Assembly (NCBI RefSeq): GCF_019145495.1
Contig: NZ_JAHSTU010000003.1
Span: 434,001-498,000, forward strand
DNA: 64,000 nt
DNA from: Pseudomonas azerbaijanoccidentalis
GTDB lineage: Bacteria; Pseudomonadota; Gammaproteobacteria; Pseudomonadales; Pseudomonadaceae
Direction of reading: 5' to 3'
Numbering within the stretch: position 1 is the stretch's first letter; the number at the start of each line of letters is the position of its first letter. This document shows positions 45,845 to 55,270 of this stretch, piece by piece. Under the pieces are notes generated by a model, which did not search any database, had not been told where the DNA came from, and saw only the letters and a program-made list of their open reading frames with translations. A program made the position numbers and the translations under genes.

Positions 45845-46089
45845 TATAACGTGATACGTAAATGCAATACTGAATTAGATTTAATGTGTCTTATTGGTGG
45901 TAGGTTGGATTTGTTTTGTGTGTGGGGTCGAGCAACTTGTAATGGGTTCTAACCCTATTTTATTGGGTTTATGGCTGATTTTTCGGCCTCGCGGGCATTC
46001 GTCGGAAAGGCGTCTGTCAAGTGATACGCTTTTTTGTCTTTGTGATTGCAAAAATGATGTGATACAAAATGAGCCACTATTTGCATCGC
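45845..46089. promoter_or_regulatory. Divergent paaF / paaY promoter region with TGATAC half-sites
   Basis: TGATAC occurs at 45852, 46022 and 46060 (all plus strand), and GCATCGC at 46083. For paaY, TTGTGA (46040-46045) and TACAAA (46063-46068) lie 17 bases apart, with the 46060 half-site over the -10. For paaF (minus strand) a TTGCAT-N17-GCTATA reading is possible, with the 45852 half-site in the spacer. This is the expected place for PaaX to repress both directions. Confidence 0.5.
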
Positions 46090-46108
46090 TTTGTGAAGGA
46101 CACCTTCC

Positions 46109-46705
46109 ATGACCTGCTACAGCCTTGATGGCTTGACCCCGGTAGTTGACCCGAGCGCGTATGTGCACCCGTCTGCCGTATTGATTGGTGACGTGATCAT
46201 CGGCCCGCATTGTTATGTCGGCCCGTTGGCCAGCCTGCGCGGCGATTTCGGGCGCATCGTGCTGGAAGAGGGCGCCAATCTGCAGGACACCTGCGTGATG
46301 CATGGCTTCCCGGACAGCGACACCGTGGTCGAACGCAACGGACACATCGGCCATGGCGCCGTACTGCACGGTTGCCGCATCGGCGCTGACGCGTTGGTGG
46401 GCATGAATGCGGTGGTGATGGATAACGCCCGGATCGGCCCGCGCTCTTTCGTTTCGGCGGCGGCGTTCGTCAAGGCCGGGTTCGAGTGCCCGGAGCAGTC
46501 GCTGGTGATGGGTGCACCGGCCAGCGTCAAGCGCAGCCTCAGCGATCAGGAAGTGGCGTGGAAACAGGCGGGGACCCGCGAGTATCAGCAACTGGCCCAG
46601 CGGTGCCTTGAGCAGATGCAGGTGTGCGAACCGTTGAGCGAACCGGAGCCGGATCGCCCACGGATCAGCGACAGCGGGTTGCGGCCCAAGGGCAGTAGCG
46701 CATGA
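46109..46705 (+). CDS. paaY: PaaY, left-handed beta-helix hexapeptide protein (thioesterase of the paa pathway)
   Basis: 198 residues, the typical PaaY/gamma-carbonic-anhydrase-like trimeric beta-helix. It has hexapeptide turns ([22 protein letters not shown]) and histidines for a metal ([18 protein letters not shown]). PaaY acts as a thioesterase and helps relieve PaaX repression in E. coli. AAGGA precedes the start. It lies upstream of paaX with a REP pair between. Confidence 0.93.
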   Translation: MTCYSLDGLTPVVDPSAYVHPSAVLIGDVIIGPHCYVGPLASLRGDFGRIVLEEGANLQDTCVMHGFPDSDTVVERNGHIGHGAVLHGCRIGADALVGMNAVVMDNARIGPRSFVSAAAFVKAGFECPEQSLVMGAPASVKRSLSDQEVAWKQAGTREYQQLAQRCLEQMQVCEPLSEPEPDRPRISDSGLRPKGSSA

Positions 46706-46716
46706 ACACCACCCCT

Positions 46717-46801
46717 GTAGGAGCTGCCGAAGGCTGCGATCTTTTGATCTTGATCTTTCAAAAAACAAAATCAAAAGATCGCAGCCTTCGGCAGCTCCTA
46801 C
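46717..46801. repeat. REP pair (REPIN) between paaY and paaX
   Basis: Outward-facing pair, both copies with the GCCGAAGGC core. It separates paaY from paaX in the same transcription direction and could make paaX expression partly independent. Confidence 0.9.
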
Positions 46802-46844
46802 GGAGTTTCGGTATATTCCTTTTCTTTTTTCGCTCGGTACGCCC

Positions 46845-47768
46845 ATGTCGTCCCTGACACCCTTGAACCACCTGATTACGCGCTTCCAGGAGCAGACGCC
46901 GATTCGCGCCAGTTCCCTGATCATCACCTTGTACGGTGATGCCATCGAGCCCCATGGCGGCACCGTGTGGCTGGGCAGCCTGATTCAATTACTCGAACCG
47001 ATCGGCATCAATGAACGGCTGATCCGCACTTCGATTTTCCGTTTGACCAAGGAAGGCTGGCTGACCGCCGAGAAAGTCGGTCGCCGCAGCTATTACAGCT
47101 TGACCGGCACCGGTCGCCGGCGTTTCGACAAGGCCTTCAAGCGGGTCTACAGCACCACGATGCCCGCGTGGGATGGTTCCTGGTGCCTGGTGATGCTCTC
47201 GCAACTGACCCAGGACAAGCGCAAACAAGTGCGCGAAGAGTTGGAATGGCAAGGTTTTGGTGCGATTTCGCCGATGGTCCTGGCGTGCCCGCGCAGCGAT
47301 CGCTCGGATGTCAACGCAACCTTGCTCGACCTCGGTGCACAGGAAGACACCATCGTCTTCGAAACCACCGCCCAGGATGTGCTGGCCTCCAAGGCCCTGC
47401 GCCTGCAAGTGCGCGAGAGTTGGAACATCGAGGAACTGGCGACTCACTACAGCGAGTTCATCCAATTGTTCCGACCGCTCTGGCAAGCGCTTCGCGAGCA
47501 GGAAAACCTGCAACCGGCCGATTGCTTTCTGGCGCGGATCCTGCTTATTCACGAGTACCGCAAATTGCTGCTGCGTGACCCGCAACTGCCGGACGAATTG
47601 TTGCCCGGTGATTGGGAAGGGCGTGCGGCCCGGCAGTTGTGCCGCAATATTTACCGTTTGATTTACGCCAAGGCTGAACAGTGGCTGAACAGCGCACTGG
47701 AGACGGCCGATGGTCCGTTGCCCGATGTCGGTGAAAGCTTCTATCGACGTTTTGGCGGACTGAAGTAG
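46845..47768 (+). CDS. paaX: PaaX, phenylacetyl-CoA-responsive repressor
   Basis: 307 residues, PaaX family throughout: IRASSLIITLYGDAIEPHGGTVWLGSL, then a winged-helix region (INERLIRTSIFRLTKEGWLTAEKVGRRSYYSLTGTG). PaaX represses paa promoters until phenylacetyl-CoA accumulates. The start at 46845 has no strong ribosome site. It follows paaY and precedes feaR on the same strand. Confidence 0.94.
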   Translation: MSSLTPLNHLITRFQEQTPIRASSLIITLYGDAIEPHGGTVWLGSLIQLLEPIGINERLIRTSIFRLTKEGWLTAEKVGRRSYYSLTGTGRRRFDKAFKRVYSTTMPAWDGSWCLVMLSQLTQDKRKQVREELEWQGFGAISPMVLACPRSDRSDVNATLLDLGAQEDTIVFETTAQDVLASKALRLQVRESWNIEELATHYSEFIQLFRPLWQALREQENLQPADCFLARILLIHEYRKLLLRDPQLPDELLPGDWEGRAARQLCRNIYRLIYAKAEQWLNSALETADGPLPDVGESFYRRFGGLK

Positions 47769-47870
47769 CACGTCATTGTTCAGGGAGTGGTGCGGTTCAG
47801 GAGACTTGAAGCATCCCGATGTCGTGTGGATTGGCGTAGACAATAAAAATAAGCCTGCGTGAGGCCTGAC

Positions 47871-48785
47871 ATGATTTCTACAACCGCACAGCGCCAGGAT
47901 GGGTTCGATCAGTGGATCCATCAGATCAACCAGATCTGCGGCGCCTTCAACGCACAACCCCTGGGCAGCGACTTTGCCGGGCAGATCCGCGAGTACCGCA
48001 GCGATGCCCTCAAGCTCAGCTTCGTCGATGCCTGCCAGGCGCGGCTTTACCGCACGCCACAACAGGTGGCGGCGGGCGAGGACGGCAAGTACTTCGCGGT
48101 GTTCCAGCTCGATGGCACGGCGGGCATGGCCCAGGGCGACGACAAGGTGCTGTTGTCCGCCGGCGACATCACACTGATCGATGCTTCGCGCCCCAGCGAC
48201 TTCACCTACAGCGAAAACTCCCGGCAGTTGTCGCTGATCCTGCCTTATCAACTGGTGGAGCAAACCCTGCGTTTCAACCAGGTCAAATGCGGCCACCGGA
48301 TTGCCGCCACTTCACCGATCGCCATGCTGTCGCACCGGCTGATCCTCGATGCCACGCGTCAACAGCACCTGACCCGGCAAGAAAGTGAAGCGACCCTGGA
48401 AGCGATTGTCAGCCTGTTGCGCCCTGTCATCAGCCAGACCGACGATTGCACCGACCCGCACGAGCGCATCTTCCGCAAGACCTTGAGTTTCATCGACGCG
48501 AACATTCGTTCCGAAGAACTGTGCCCGGAATGGCTGGCGCGGGAAGTCGGCATGTCGACCCGCGGCCTGTACCGGATGTTTGCCAAGAAAGGCCTGGTGG
48601 TGGCGCGCTACATCAAGAACCGCCGGCTGGACTTGTGCGCCGAATCCTTGCGCCAATCGGGCAAGGAACAGAAGTTGTCGGTGCTGGGGTATTCGTGGGG
48701 GTTTTCCGATTCGAGCTACTTCTCCACGGCGTTCAAATCGCGCTTCGGCATTGCGCCGGGGGAGTATCGCAAGCAGTACGCGTGA
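47871..48785 (+). CDS. feaR: AraC-family regulator FeaR
   Basis: 304 residues from the ATG at 47871, with GTGAGG six bases upstream; a GTG at 47859 is the alternative. An N-terminal cupin-like AraC-binding domain precedes a C-terminal double HTH (EELCPEWLAREVGMSTRGLYRMFAK and SVLGYSWGFSDSSYFSTAFKSRFG). FeaR activates tynA and feaB for 2-phenylethylamine use. tynA is convergent just beyond. Confidence 0.88.
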   Translation: MISTTAQRQDGFDQWIHQINQICGAFNAQPLGSDFAGQIREYRSDALKLSFVDACQARLYRTPQQVAAGEDGKYFAVFQLDGTAGMAQGDDKVLLSAGDITLIDASRPSDFTYSENSRQLSLILPYQLVEQTLRFNQVKCGHRIAATSPIAMLSHRLILDATRQQHLTRQESEATLEAIVSLLRPVISQTDDCTDPHERIFRKTLSFIDANIRSEELCPEWLAREVGMSTRGLYRMFAKKGLVVARYIKNRRLDLCAESLRQSGKEQKLSVLGYSWGFSDSSYFSTAFKSRFGIAPGEYRKQYA

Positions 48786-48791
48786 AGCTCA

Positions 48792-48876
48792 AAAAGATCG
48801 CAGCCTTCGGCAGCTCCTACAGGATCGGGTTTTCACACCGTCAATGTAGGAGCTGCCGAAGGCTGCGATTTTTTTT
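48792..48876. repeat. REP pair (REPIN) between feaR and tynA, ending in a T-run
   Basis: Inward-facing pair with GCCGAAGGC cores. The plus-strand hairpin GAGCTGCCGAAGGCTGCGAT is followed by a run of T (to 48876), so it may end feaR transcription in addition to being a repeat. Confidence 0.85.
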
Positions 48877-48878
48877 GC

Positions 48879-51167
48879 TTACTTCGTTGAGTTGAGGTTC
48901 AACGTCGGCGTTTCACCGAAGAAGTTCCACGGTTTGAGCAGCACGTGCACCCACTCGGTCGGCATGATCGGCCACTCTTCGGCCCGTGCAATGTGGGTGG
49001 TGCCGGTGGTCAGCCAGACCACATCGTCGGTGTTCTCGATGGACTGGTTATCCTGGGTGAACTGCCCCAGCCCCGAGTCTTTGTCCGAGCGGTTCGGGTA
49101 CTTGCCTTCGGGGTATTTTTCTTCCGGGTTGTATTGCGTCACCCACAGTTGCTTGTCCATGAAACTCAGGCGGTGATACAGCCATTCGTCCTTGCCGAAG
49201 TTGGCGCCCTTGGCCACCGGGTGCGTGCCGCCGGCATACGGAATCAACTGGTAGGACACCGGATTGCCAACCTTGTTTTCCTTGCTGAAGTTGGTCAGCA
49301 GGCGCACGGTCGACGGGTCGAATTTCTGCGCCGCCTGTTGTTCGCTGGTGACCACTTTGGTCTCGGTCTGCATGGTACTGGTGCGCGGGCCGCCACGGTC
49401 GTTGGGCAGCACCACCGGGTTCACTTCCACCAGCGAGTTTTGCTCGCCATCCACGTCCATATCGAGGCGGAAGTTGTAGATGTGCTGGTGCGTGGTGCCG
49501 ACGATGTTGTGGTCCAGCAGGGTGCCGTAGCGGGTGTCTTCCTTGGCAGTGTCTTCGTGCATGGTTTTGGACTTCACGCCCTTGACCGCTTCGATGCCGG
49601 TGGCGCCGGCGTCGATGCCGATGGTGCCGTTCTGCTGGAAGACCCAGTCGAAAATGTAGTCGTAGTTGCCCACGGTACTGATCCAGCGCACCACCAGTTC
49701 ACGACGCTCGGTGCTGAGGTTGGGCTGGCCCATTTCCTGGTGTTTGTACTCCGGCCCGGCGTAGCGCTCGAACACGGCGATGGCACGTGGAATCGCGGTC
49801 GGTGCGCCGGTGTAGTCGGCGATGGTGGCGTCCAGCAACACGGCGTTTTGCGGGGCGTCTTTGCCTCGGGCGATCGGTGAAGTCAGGGTGCCCATGCCGT
49901 AGTCACCGGAATCGAGGTAAGCCTTGAAGTACCAGCCAACATCCGGGTCGCCGTAAGGCACGATCATGCCACCCAGCGAGCCTTCGTACATGATTTTGCG
50001 TTTCTTGCCCTTGTCGTCGTAAGTGACGGTGGACAGGATCGGCCCGACCCGCGAGTCGAGACGAACGTGGAAGTCCCAGTTCTGCCAGTGAATGCTGTTG
50101 CCGCTGATGGTGTAGTTCTTGCCCTCGGGCTCGATGATTTCCAGCGGTTTGACCGCCACGCCCTGGCGTCCACGGCCGTCATACGGCGTCGGTTTCATCG
50201 GCACCGGAATCAGCGCTTCGTCTTCGATCTTGATCAGTTTTTTCTGTTCCAGGTCGACAATCGCCACCAGGCCTTCAATCGGGTGCGCCCAGTAGTTACC
50301 GTCATCGACATTCAGGTAACTGACGATTTTCAGCAGTCGCTTGTCCTGCGCCAGGCCGTCCTTGCCGTCGAAATAACCGACGGTCAGTGGCGTGGCCACG
50401 ACTTTTTTCACATCGGTGATACCACGCTTGGCCAAGGCTTGCGCGTATTCCGGGCTGGTCTCGACGGCGGTTTGCACGGTCGCGAAGTCATCCAGTAGCA
50501 CCATGCCATGGGCGCCTTGCACCGGTTTCCAGGATTTGAGTTGTTTGCTGTCCAGATCCACCAGCGCTTCGATCACATGCTTGCCGTCCAGCACCACGAT
50601 GGAGGCCTGGCGCGGCTGAGTGACGTTTTGCCCGGTGAAGATGAAGTTCCACACTTGATCCTTCGGTGGCTCCTTCACCGAGACTTCGGTGAAGCGAAAA
50701 CCCGGTTTGTAATTTTCCGATTGCTTGACGATGTCCACCGCCGCCGTGATTTCAGCGGCGCTCAGCGGGTTGAGCGGGCTGGGGCGGGTTTCGACGACGA
50801 AGGTCTTGTCCAGGCCGGACTGGAAGACCTGGTTAATGAAGTCCTTGGACATGAACGCGGTATGGTTCTTGAACACCACCGGCACCGTCAGTTCGATGCG
50901 CTTGCCGTTGAGCATGGCCACTTTGCTGTCGGGCTTGACCTTGAGGTAGACCCCGTCCTTGGCAATGGTGAACAGGTTCGAATAGTCGTCCCACTTGACC
51001 GTGGCGCCAAACTCTTCCAGACCTGCTTGCAGGGGCACCATTTCAGCGTGGCCGCCGTGGGCCTGGGCATTGCCGGCCCAGAAGGGCAGGCCGAGGGCGC
51101 TCAGGGAGATGGCCAGGGCGAGCCGGGCAAGCGGTGATCGTTTGGACGAAGTTTTGGTGCTGGACAT
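48879..51167 (-). CDS. tynA: Copper-containing primary amine oxidase TynA
   Basis: 762 residues from the ATG at 51167, near the E. coli length of 757; exported by a signal peptide ending after GNAQA. Tyr502 in VGNYDYIFDW is the residue that becomes the topaquinone cofactor. Asp371 in FHVRLDSRVG is the catalytic base, and H560/H562 in TTHQHIYNF plus a C-terminal His (GTTHIARAEEW) bind copper. In the periplasm it oxidises 2-phenylethylamine to phenylacetaldehyde, NH3 and H2O2, feeding the paa pathway. No feaB dehydrogenase gene is in this window. Confidence 0.95.
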   Translation of the reverse strand: MSSTKTSSKRSPLARLALAISLSALGLPFWAGNAQAHGGHAEMVPLQAGLEEFGATVKWDDYSNLFTIAKDGVYLKVKPDSKVAMLNGKRIELTVPVVFKNHTAFMSKDFINQVFQSGLDKTFVVETRPSPLNPLSAAEITAAVDIVKQSENYKPGFRFTEVSVKEPPKDQVWNFIFTGQNVTQPRQASIVVLDGKHVIEALVDLDSKQLKSWKPVQGAHGMVLLDDFATVQTAVETSPEYAQALAKRGITDVKKVVATPLTVGYFDGKDGLAQDKRLLKIVSYLNVDDGNYWAHPIEGLVAIVDLEQKKLIKIEDEALIPVPMKPTPYDGRGRQGVAVKPLEIIEPEGKNYTISGNSIHWQNWDFHVRLDSRVGPILSTVTYDDKGKKRKIMYEGSLGGMIVPYGDPDVGWYFKAYLDSGDYGMGTLTSPIARGKDAPQNAVLLDATIADYTGAPTAIPRAIAVFERYAGPEYKHQEMGQPNLSTERRELVVRWISTVGNYDYIFDWVFQQNGTIGIDAGATGIEAVKGVKSKTMHEDTAKEDTRYGTLLDHNIVGTTHQHIYNFRLDMDVDGEQNSLVEVNPVVLPNDRGGPRTSTMQTETKVVTSEQQAAQKFDPSTVRLLTNFSKENKVGNPVSYQLIPYAGGTHPVAKGANFGKDEWLYHRLSFMDKQLWVTQYNPEEKYPEGKYPNRSDKDSGLGQFTQDNQSIENTDDVVWLTTGTTHIARAEEWPIMPTEWVHVLLKPWNFFGETPTLNLNSTK

Positions 51168-51287
51168 GTGTGCATTCCTGGGAAAAGCCGGTGACTGGCA
51201 TGCTTGCACTTTGCTACAGACTGTCGCCGGCTGCATTGGAATTGCTGCCAGATTACTTTGGTTGCCTGCCTTTGTAGGCGCCGGCTT

Positions 51288-51956
51288 CTACGGGCGCAGG
51301 GCCACGTAGGCATTGCGCAGGTCGCTTGCCCAGCCATCGAGCACGCTTTTTACGTCTGCCGTGGTGATGACTTGCTGGTCGTTTTCCAGCGGCACACCCG
51401 TGCCTTTGCGCACCACTTCAGCGACCACGGTTCGGGTTTCACCGTCGAGAAACACCACTTCGGTGGCAATTTCACTGTCCTGATCGCGGATCCCGGTGGC
51501 CGTGCTGACGCCCGCTGCAACCAGGGTAATCGGCAACCATTCATAATAGCGCAGGCTTTGGGTGCTGGCCGTCACGCCGGTGATTGCCGGCCGGACGATC
51601 AGGGTTTTGGGACCTGGGGTGGTCACCACGGTCAAGACCTTTCCCAGCTCATACTGCAGCGCGGCATCGTAATACCAGGTCGTGTCGGAAAGTGTGGTTT
51701 GCGGTATGCGTTGAGTCGGCAGCCTCTTTGGGTAGAACTGGCTCGGTTCGAAATACACCTGCGTGTAACGCTCGACCTTGAGTGCCGGGCTCACCCAGCT
51801 CAGCACGGTTTGCCCGGACGATGATTGGTGTTCGGTCAAAACGCTGTAATCGGGCAAAAAACCGCTGTAGGCCTCGGGCGCGACTTTTTTGTTGCTGCAC
51901 GCCGAGAGGGCAATGGTTGCGGCAGCCAATAGCGACAGCGAGAAGTGTTTTCTCAT
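51288..51956 (-). CDS. DUF3313-type lipoprotein
   Basis: 222 residues from the ATG at 51956. A lipobox in ALSACSN gives lipidation at Cys20. The body (SGFLPDYSVLTEHQSSSGQTVLSWVSPALKVERYTQVYFEPSQFYPKRLP) fits the DUF3313 family of periplasmic lipoproteins. Position between tynA and the small unknown gene gives no clear link. Function unknown. Confidence 0.85.
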   Translation of the reverse strand: MRKHFSLSLLAAATIALSACSNKKVAPEAYSGFLPDYSVLTEHQSSSGQTVLSWVSPALKVERYTQVYFEPSQFYPKRLPTQRIPQTTLSDTTWYYDAALQYELGKVLTVVTTPGPKTLIVRPAITGVTASTQSLRYYEWLPITLVAAGVSTATGIRDQDSEIATEVVFLDGETRTVVAEVVRKGTGVPLENDQQVITTADVKSVLDGWASDLRNAYVALRP

Positions 51957-52002
51957 CGAGGAATTCCTGGGTGGATTGGTTAAAGAGCGCGCGTGCGGCG
52001 GG

Positions 52003-52305
52003 TCATCGGTCGCCCGGCAATTCTTCCGAACTGTCGATGCGCAGGCCGCCATGGGCCATGATCCATTGGGTAAATTCGGCAATGGGCACCGAGTGGACGT
52101 ACTCCACCCAATGACTGGTGGCCGGGCTGTAGCGCTCGAAGTAGCGGCGCAGCACCACGTGGGTCCGATCGTCGGTCAGGCCCAGGCACGCCTGCTGGAA
52201 TAGAATCGGTTCGTCGTGCCCCGGCGCGCTGGTGCGCTGATTGAGGATCACGCTGTGAGCGCTATCGCTCGCCTCGACCGGGTAGGTGCTGTTCGATCCC
52301 TGCAT
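52003..52305 (-). CDS. Small unknown protein (100 residues)
   Basis: Start at the ATG at 52305, preceded by GAGG. No family recognised. The sequence (YPVEASDSAHSVILNQRTSAPGHDEP, with FERYSPATSHWVEYVHSVP) is polar, lacks a signal peptide and has native-like GC-rich codon use. It precedes the lipoprotein gene by 46 bp on the same strand and may share its transcript. Confidence 0.6.
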   Translation of the reverse strand: MQGSNSTYPVEASDSAHSVILNQRTSAPGHDEPILFQQACLGLTDDRTHVVLRRYFERYSPATSHWVEYVHSVPIAEFTQWIMAHGGLRIDSSEELPGDR

Positions 52306-52469
52306 GGAAGACCTCATGGGTTGGAAGCCGCGCAGGGTGCCGCAGGGCGATTGCGGCCGTATGTCCGGATGATGTCCGCGGTGTAGAAATGTTGCTTGAT
52401 TGAAATATATGACCCTGGCCGCGGAATGGTTTTAGATACGCTCTTTTTTCGACCCGTGGACCCCTGAAC

Positions 52470-53177
52470 GTGAGCAGACTGCTGATCGTCGACGACGATG
52501 TGGAAATCCTGGACCTGCTGAGGAAGTTCTTTGTTCAGCATGCCTACGAGGTGGATTTGGCCACCCACGGTGAGGCCATGTGGGCGGTGATAGAAAAAAA
52601 CCGGCCGGACATCATCATTCTCGACCTGATGCTGCCCGGCGAAGGAGGCCTGAGCCTGTGCCAGAAGTTGCGGGCCAGAACGAGCATCCCGATCATCATG
52701 TTGACCGCCATGGGCGAGTTGAGCGACCGCATCGTCGGCCTGGAACTGGGCGCCGATGATTACCTGACCAAGCCGTTCGACCCTCGGGAATTGCTGGCTC
52801 GCCTGCGCGCGGTGCAGCGTCGCGCGGGTGAGAACAGCCCAGGGCAAGAGCCGATGCGGCCAGTGATCACCTTTGCCGATTGGCAGCTGGATATCACCTG
52901 TCGTGAACTGCGCTCACCCCAGGGCGTGATGATTCCGTTGTCGGCGGGCGAGTTCGATTTGCTGCTGGTTTTTCTCGAACATCCACAGCGCATTCTCACT
53001 CGCGAACAATTGATCGACCTGGCACGCGGCCAGGGCTATGACGCCTATGACCGCAGCATCGATGTGCAGGTCAGCCGCCTGCGCCGCAAGATCGAGCCGG
53101 ACAGCAAGCGCCCGGATCTCATTCGCACGGTGCGCAATGGCGGCTATATGTTCTCTGCCCGGGTGACCCGCTCGTGA
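52470..53177 (+). CDS. OmpR-family response regulator
   Basis: 235 residues, GTG start. A receiver domain (IVDDDVEILDLL, phosphoacceptor Asp in IIILDLMLPGEGG) is followed by a winged-helix DNA-binding domain ending RRKIEPDSKRPDLIRTVRNGGYMF. It overlaps the sensor kinase gene by 4 bp (GTGA), so the two are translationally coupled. A fecI-like sigma gene follows the pair. Confidence 0.93.
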   Translation: MSRLLIVDDDVEILDLLRKFFVQHAYEVDLATHGEAMWAVIEKNRPDIIILDLMLPGEGGLSLCQKLRARTSIPIIMLTAMGELSDRIVGLELGADDYLTKPFDPRELLARLRAVQRRAGENSPGQEPMRPVITFADWQLDITCRELRSPQGVMIPLSAGEFDLLLVFLEHPQRILTREQLIDLARGQGYDAYDRSIDVQVSRLRRKIEPDSKRPDLIRTVRNGGYMFSARVTRS

Positions 53178-54523
53178 ACATTCGAATCGCCCCACGCGAC
53201 ACCCTCAGAAGCCGGATCGCGCTGACGATTGTTGCGGCAATGATCGCTTCGCTGGCGCTCAATGGTTTGTTCGTTCAGGTGGCCGGCACCTGGGGGCGGC
53301 CGCCCATTGAGCGCACCGGGTTGCTGGAGCAGATGGCCGCGAATGTCCGGGTGATCGAAGCGGCGCCTGCGGCGTTGCGTTCGCACTTGGCCGCCGCAGC
53401 GAGCAGTCCGATGCTGGAGGTGCGCTGGAACCCGCAGCGGTCCGATTTTCATCTGCCCTCGGGCGGGACGCCGGTGCCACCGGATGGTTCGCCGTTGCAG
53501 CAATTGCTCGGCGACAGCCCTCGCAACATTGAAGTCTTCAACCCCAGCGACTGGCCGGACGACAGCCCTCAGGCGCATTACGTCGCGCTCATTCAGTTAC
53601 GCGATGGCAGCTGGTTGACGTTCACGCCCCCGGAACGCAGTTGGGGGCTGGACACAAACGTGCGGATCCCGATCATCATTGTGCTGGGGTTGATTGCAAC
53701 CCTGCTGGTCGCCTGGGTTGCCACCCGTCAGCTGGCCAATCCGCTGCAACGCTTTGCCAGCGCCGCGCGGCGTTTTGGCGGTGACTTGCGCGCGCCACCG
53801 ATCAAAATCGAAGGCCCCCACGAAATTCGCCAGGCCATCATCGCTTTCAATACCATGCAGGCGCAGATCCGGCACTTTCTCAGCGAGCGCACGCAAATGC
53901 TCGCGGCCATCTCCCACGACTTGCGCGCGCCCCTGACGCGGATGCGCCTGCGCAGCGAGTTCATGGACGACCTGGAGCATCAGCGCAAAATGGTGCGTGA
54001 CATCGAAGAAATGCAAACGATGATCAACGCGGCGCTGGGGTTTTTCCGAGAAGAAACCCACAGGGAGACAACGACTGCTTTTGACCTCTCGGAACTGCTG
54101 CAAACGATCGTCGATGATTTCCGCGATCAAGGCATCGAGATCGGTTTTACCGGCCCGGCCCACCTGGTGTACGACGGCCGTCCGCTGGGGATCAAACGGG
54201 TGATCGTCAACCTTCTGGAGAACGCGGTGAAGTATGCCCGCCAGCCGAGCATCGAGCTGATGGGGAACGAGCATCGGGTGCGCATCGAAGTCAGCGACGA
54301 AGGCCCAGGCATTCCCGAGGCCGCGCTGGACCGGGTGTTCGACCCTTTTTACCGGCTGGAAACCTCACGCAACCGTGATACCGGTGGTGTCGGGCTTGGT
54401 TTGTCGGCGGCGCGAGCAATCGTTCGTGAGCAGGGCGGGGAGTTAACCCTAAAAAATCGCAACGGCGGGGGGCTGGTGGCGTGCCTGGAGCTGCCGGGTA
54501 CGCGTCGCGCAAATGCCGGATAA
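53174..54523 (+). CDS. EnvZ-like sensor histidine kinase
   Basis: 449 residues, GTG start. It has an N-terminal helix, a periplasmic segment, a second helix (IPIIIVLGLIATLLVAWVAT), a HAMP linker, HisKA with the motif AISHDLRAPLTRMRLRSEFM, and a HATPase domain (NLLENAVKYAR, DEGPGIPEAALDRVFDPFYRL). It is the partner of the OmpR-type regulator. Its signal is unknown; nearness to fecIRA suggests but does not show an iron link. Confidence 0.92.
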   Translation: MNIRIAPRDTLRSRIALTIVAAMIASLALNGLFVQVAGTWGRPPIERTGLLEQMAANVRVIEAAPAALRSHLAAAASSPMLEVRWNPQRSDFHLPSGGTPVPPDGSPLQQLLGDSPRNIEVFNPSDWPDDSPQAHYVALIQLRDGSWLTFTPPERSWGLDTNVRIPIIIVLGLIATLLVAWVATRQLANPLQRFASAARRFGGDLRAPPIKIEGPHEIRQAIIAFNTMQAQIRHFLSERTQMLAAISHDLRAPLTRMRLRSEFMDDLEHQRKMVRDIEEMQTMINAALGFFREETHRETTTAFDLSELLQTIVDDFRDQGIEIGFTGPAHLVYDGRPLGIKRVIVNLLENAVKYARQPSIELMGNEHRVRIEVSDEGPGIPEAALDRVFDPFYRLETSRNRDTGGVGLGLSAARAIVREQGGELTLKNRNGGGLVACLELPGTRRANAG

Positions 54524-54575
54524 CGCTAGTGGAGAGGGGATGTCCGGCCGCTGAGCTGCAAATCATTGCCTTGGG

Positions 54576-54598
54576 TTAATAGGAAGCATTACTATTCA
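54576..54598 (-). promoter_or_regulatory. Candidate Fur box before fecI
   Basis: On the minus strand TGAATAGTAATGCTTCCTAT resembles the AATAGTAATGATTCTCATT form of Pseudomonas Fur sites. It lies 27 bp upstream of the sigma gene start, as expected for iron repression. Confidence 0.5.
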
Positions 54599-54624
54599 CG
54601 CCCCCGACTCCACAGCACAGCGAA

Positions 54625-55125
54625 ATGATCCCCAAGCTGCCCCGCAGACACGGCTTCTTCGAGCATTACGAAGAGTTGGTTGGCACCTGGACCCGTCGCC
54701 TGAGAAACCGCTCTCAGGCTGAGGATCTGGCCCACGATACCTTTGTGCGGGTGCTTGAGTCGGATTCGGCGGCGGTGGAGCAACCTCGGGCCTACCTGCA
54801 CCAGACCGCACGCAACATCGCGGTGGACGGTTATCGGCGTGAGGACCGGCGGGGCGCCATGGAGTCAGAGGCGATTGATCTCAGTGTGTCGTCGACCGAC
54901 GACCCGGAGCATTTCATGCATGCGATCCAATTGGCCGATTCCATCGAACGCGCGCTCACCGAACTGCCAGTCAACTGCCGCAAGGTGTTTGTCTGGCAGA
55001 AAATCGAGGGCCTGACCCAGGCTGAAATCGCCGAACGGCTGGGACTGTCCAAGAACATGGTGGAAAAGTATATGATCCGCACGCTGCGGCATCTGCGTGA
55101 CCGCCTTGAAGGACTGCAACCATGA
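54625..55125 (+). CDS. fecI: FecI-type ECF sigma factor
   Basis: 166 residues, with region 2 (RRLRNRSQAEDLAHDTFVRVLE, HQTARNIAVDGYRRE) and region 4 (LPVNCRKVFVWQKIEGLTQAEIAERLGLSKNMVEKYMI). It would transcribe the fecA-like receptor when ferric citrate is bound. A REP pair separates it from fecR, which is unusual for a fecIR unit. Confidence 0.9.
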   Translation: MIPKLPRRHGFFEHYEELVGTWTRRLRNRSQAEDLAHDTFVRVLESDSAAVEQPRAYLHQTARNIAVDGYRREDRRGAMESEAIDLSVSSTDDPEHFMHAIQLADSIERALTELPVNCRKVFVWQKIEGLTQAEIAERLGLSKNMVEKYMIRTLRHLRDRLEGLQP

Positions 55126-55140
55126 GGTGCGGTGGCTTGC

Positions 55141-55223
55141 GTAGGAGCTGCCGAAGGCTGCGATCTTTTGATCTTCAGCGGTCTCAAAGCAGCCAAAAGA
55201 TCGCAGCCTGCGGCAGCTCCTAC
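55141..55223. repeat. REP pair (REPIN) between fecI and fecR
   Basis: Outward-facing pair with mixed cores (GCCGAAGGC, CCTGCGGC), starting 15 bp after the fecI stop. It lies within what is normally a tightly coupled operon. Confidence 0.9.
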
Positions 55224-55270
55224 GCCAGGGCGCGGCGTCAATTTCCATCCCCAGCCAAACAGGAAATTCC

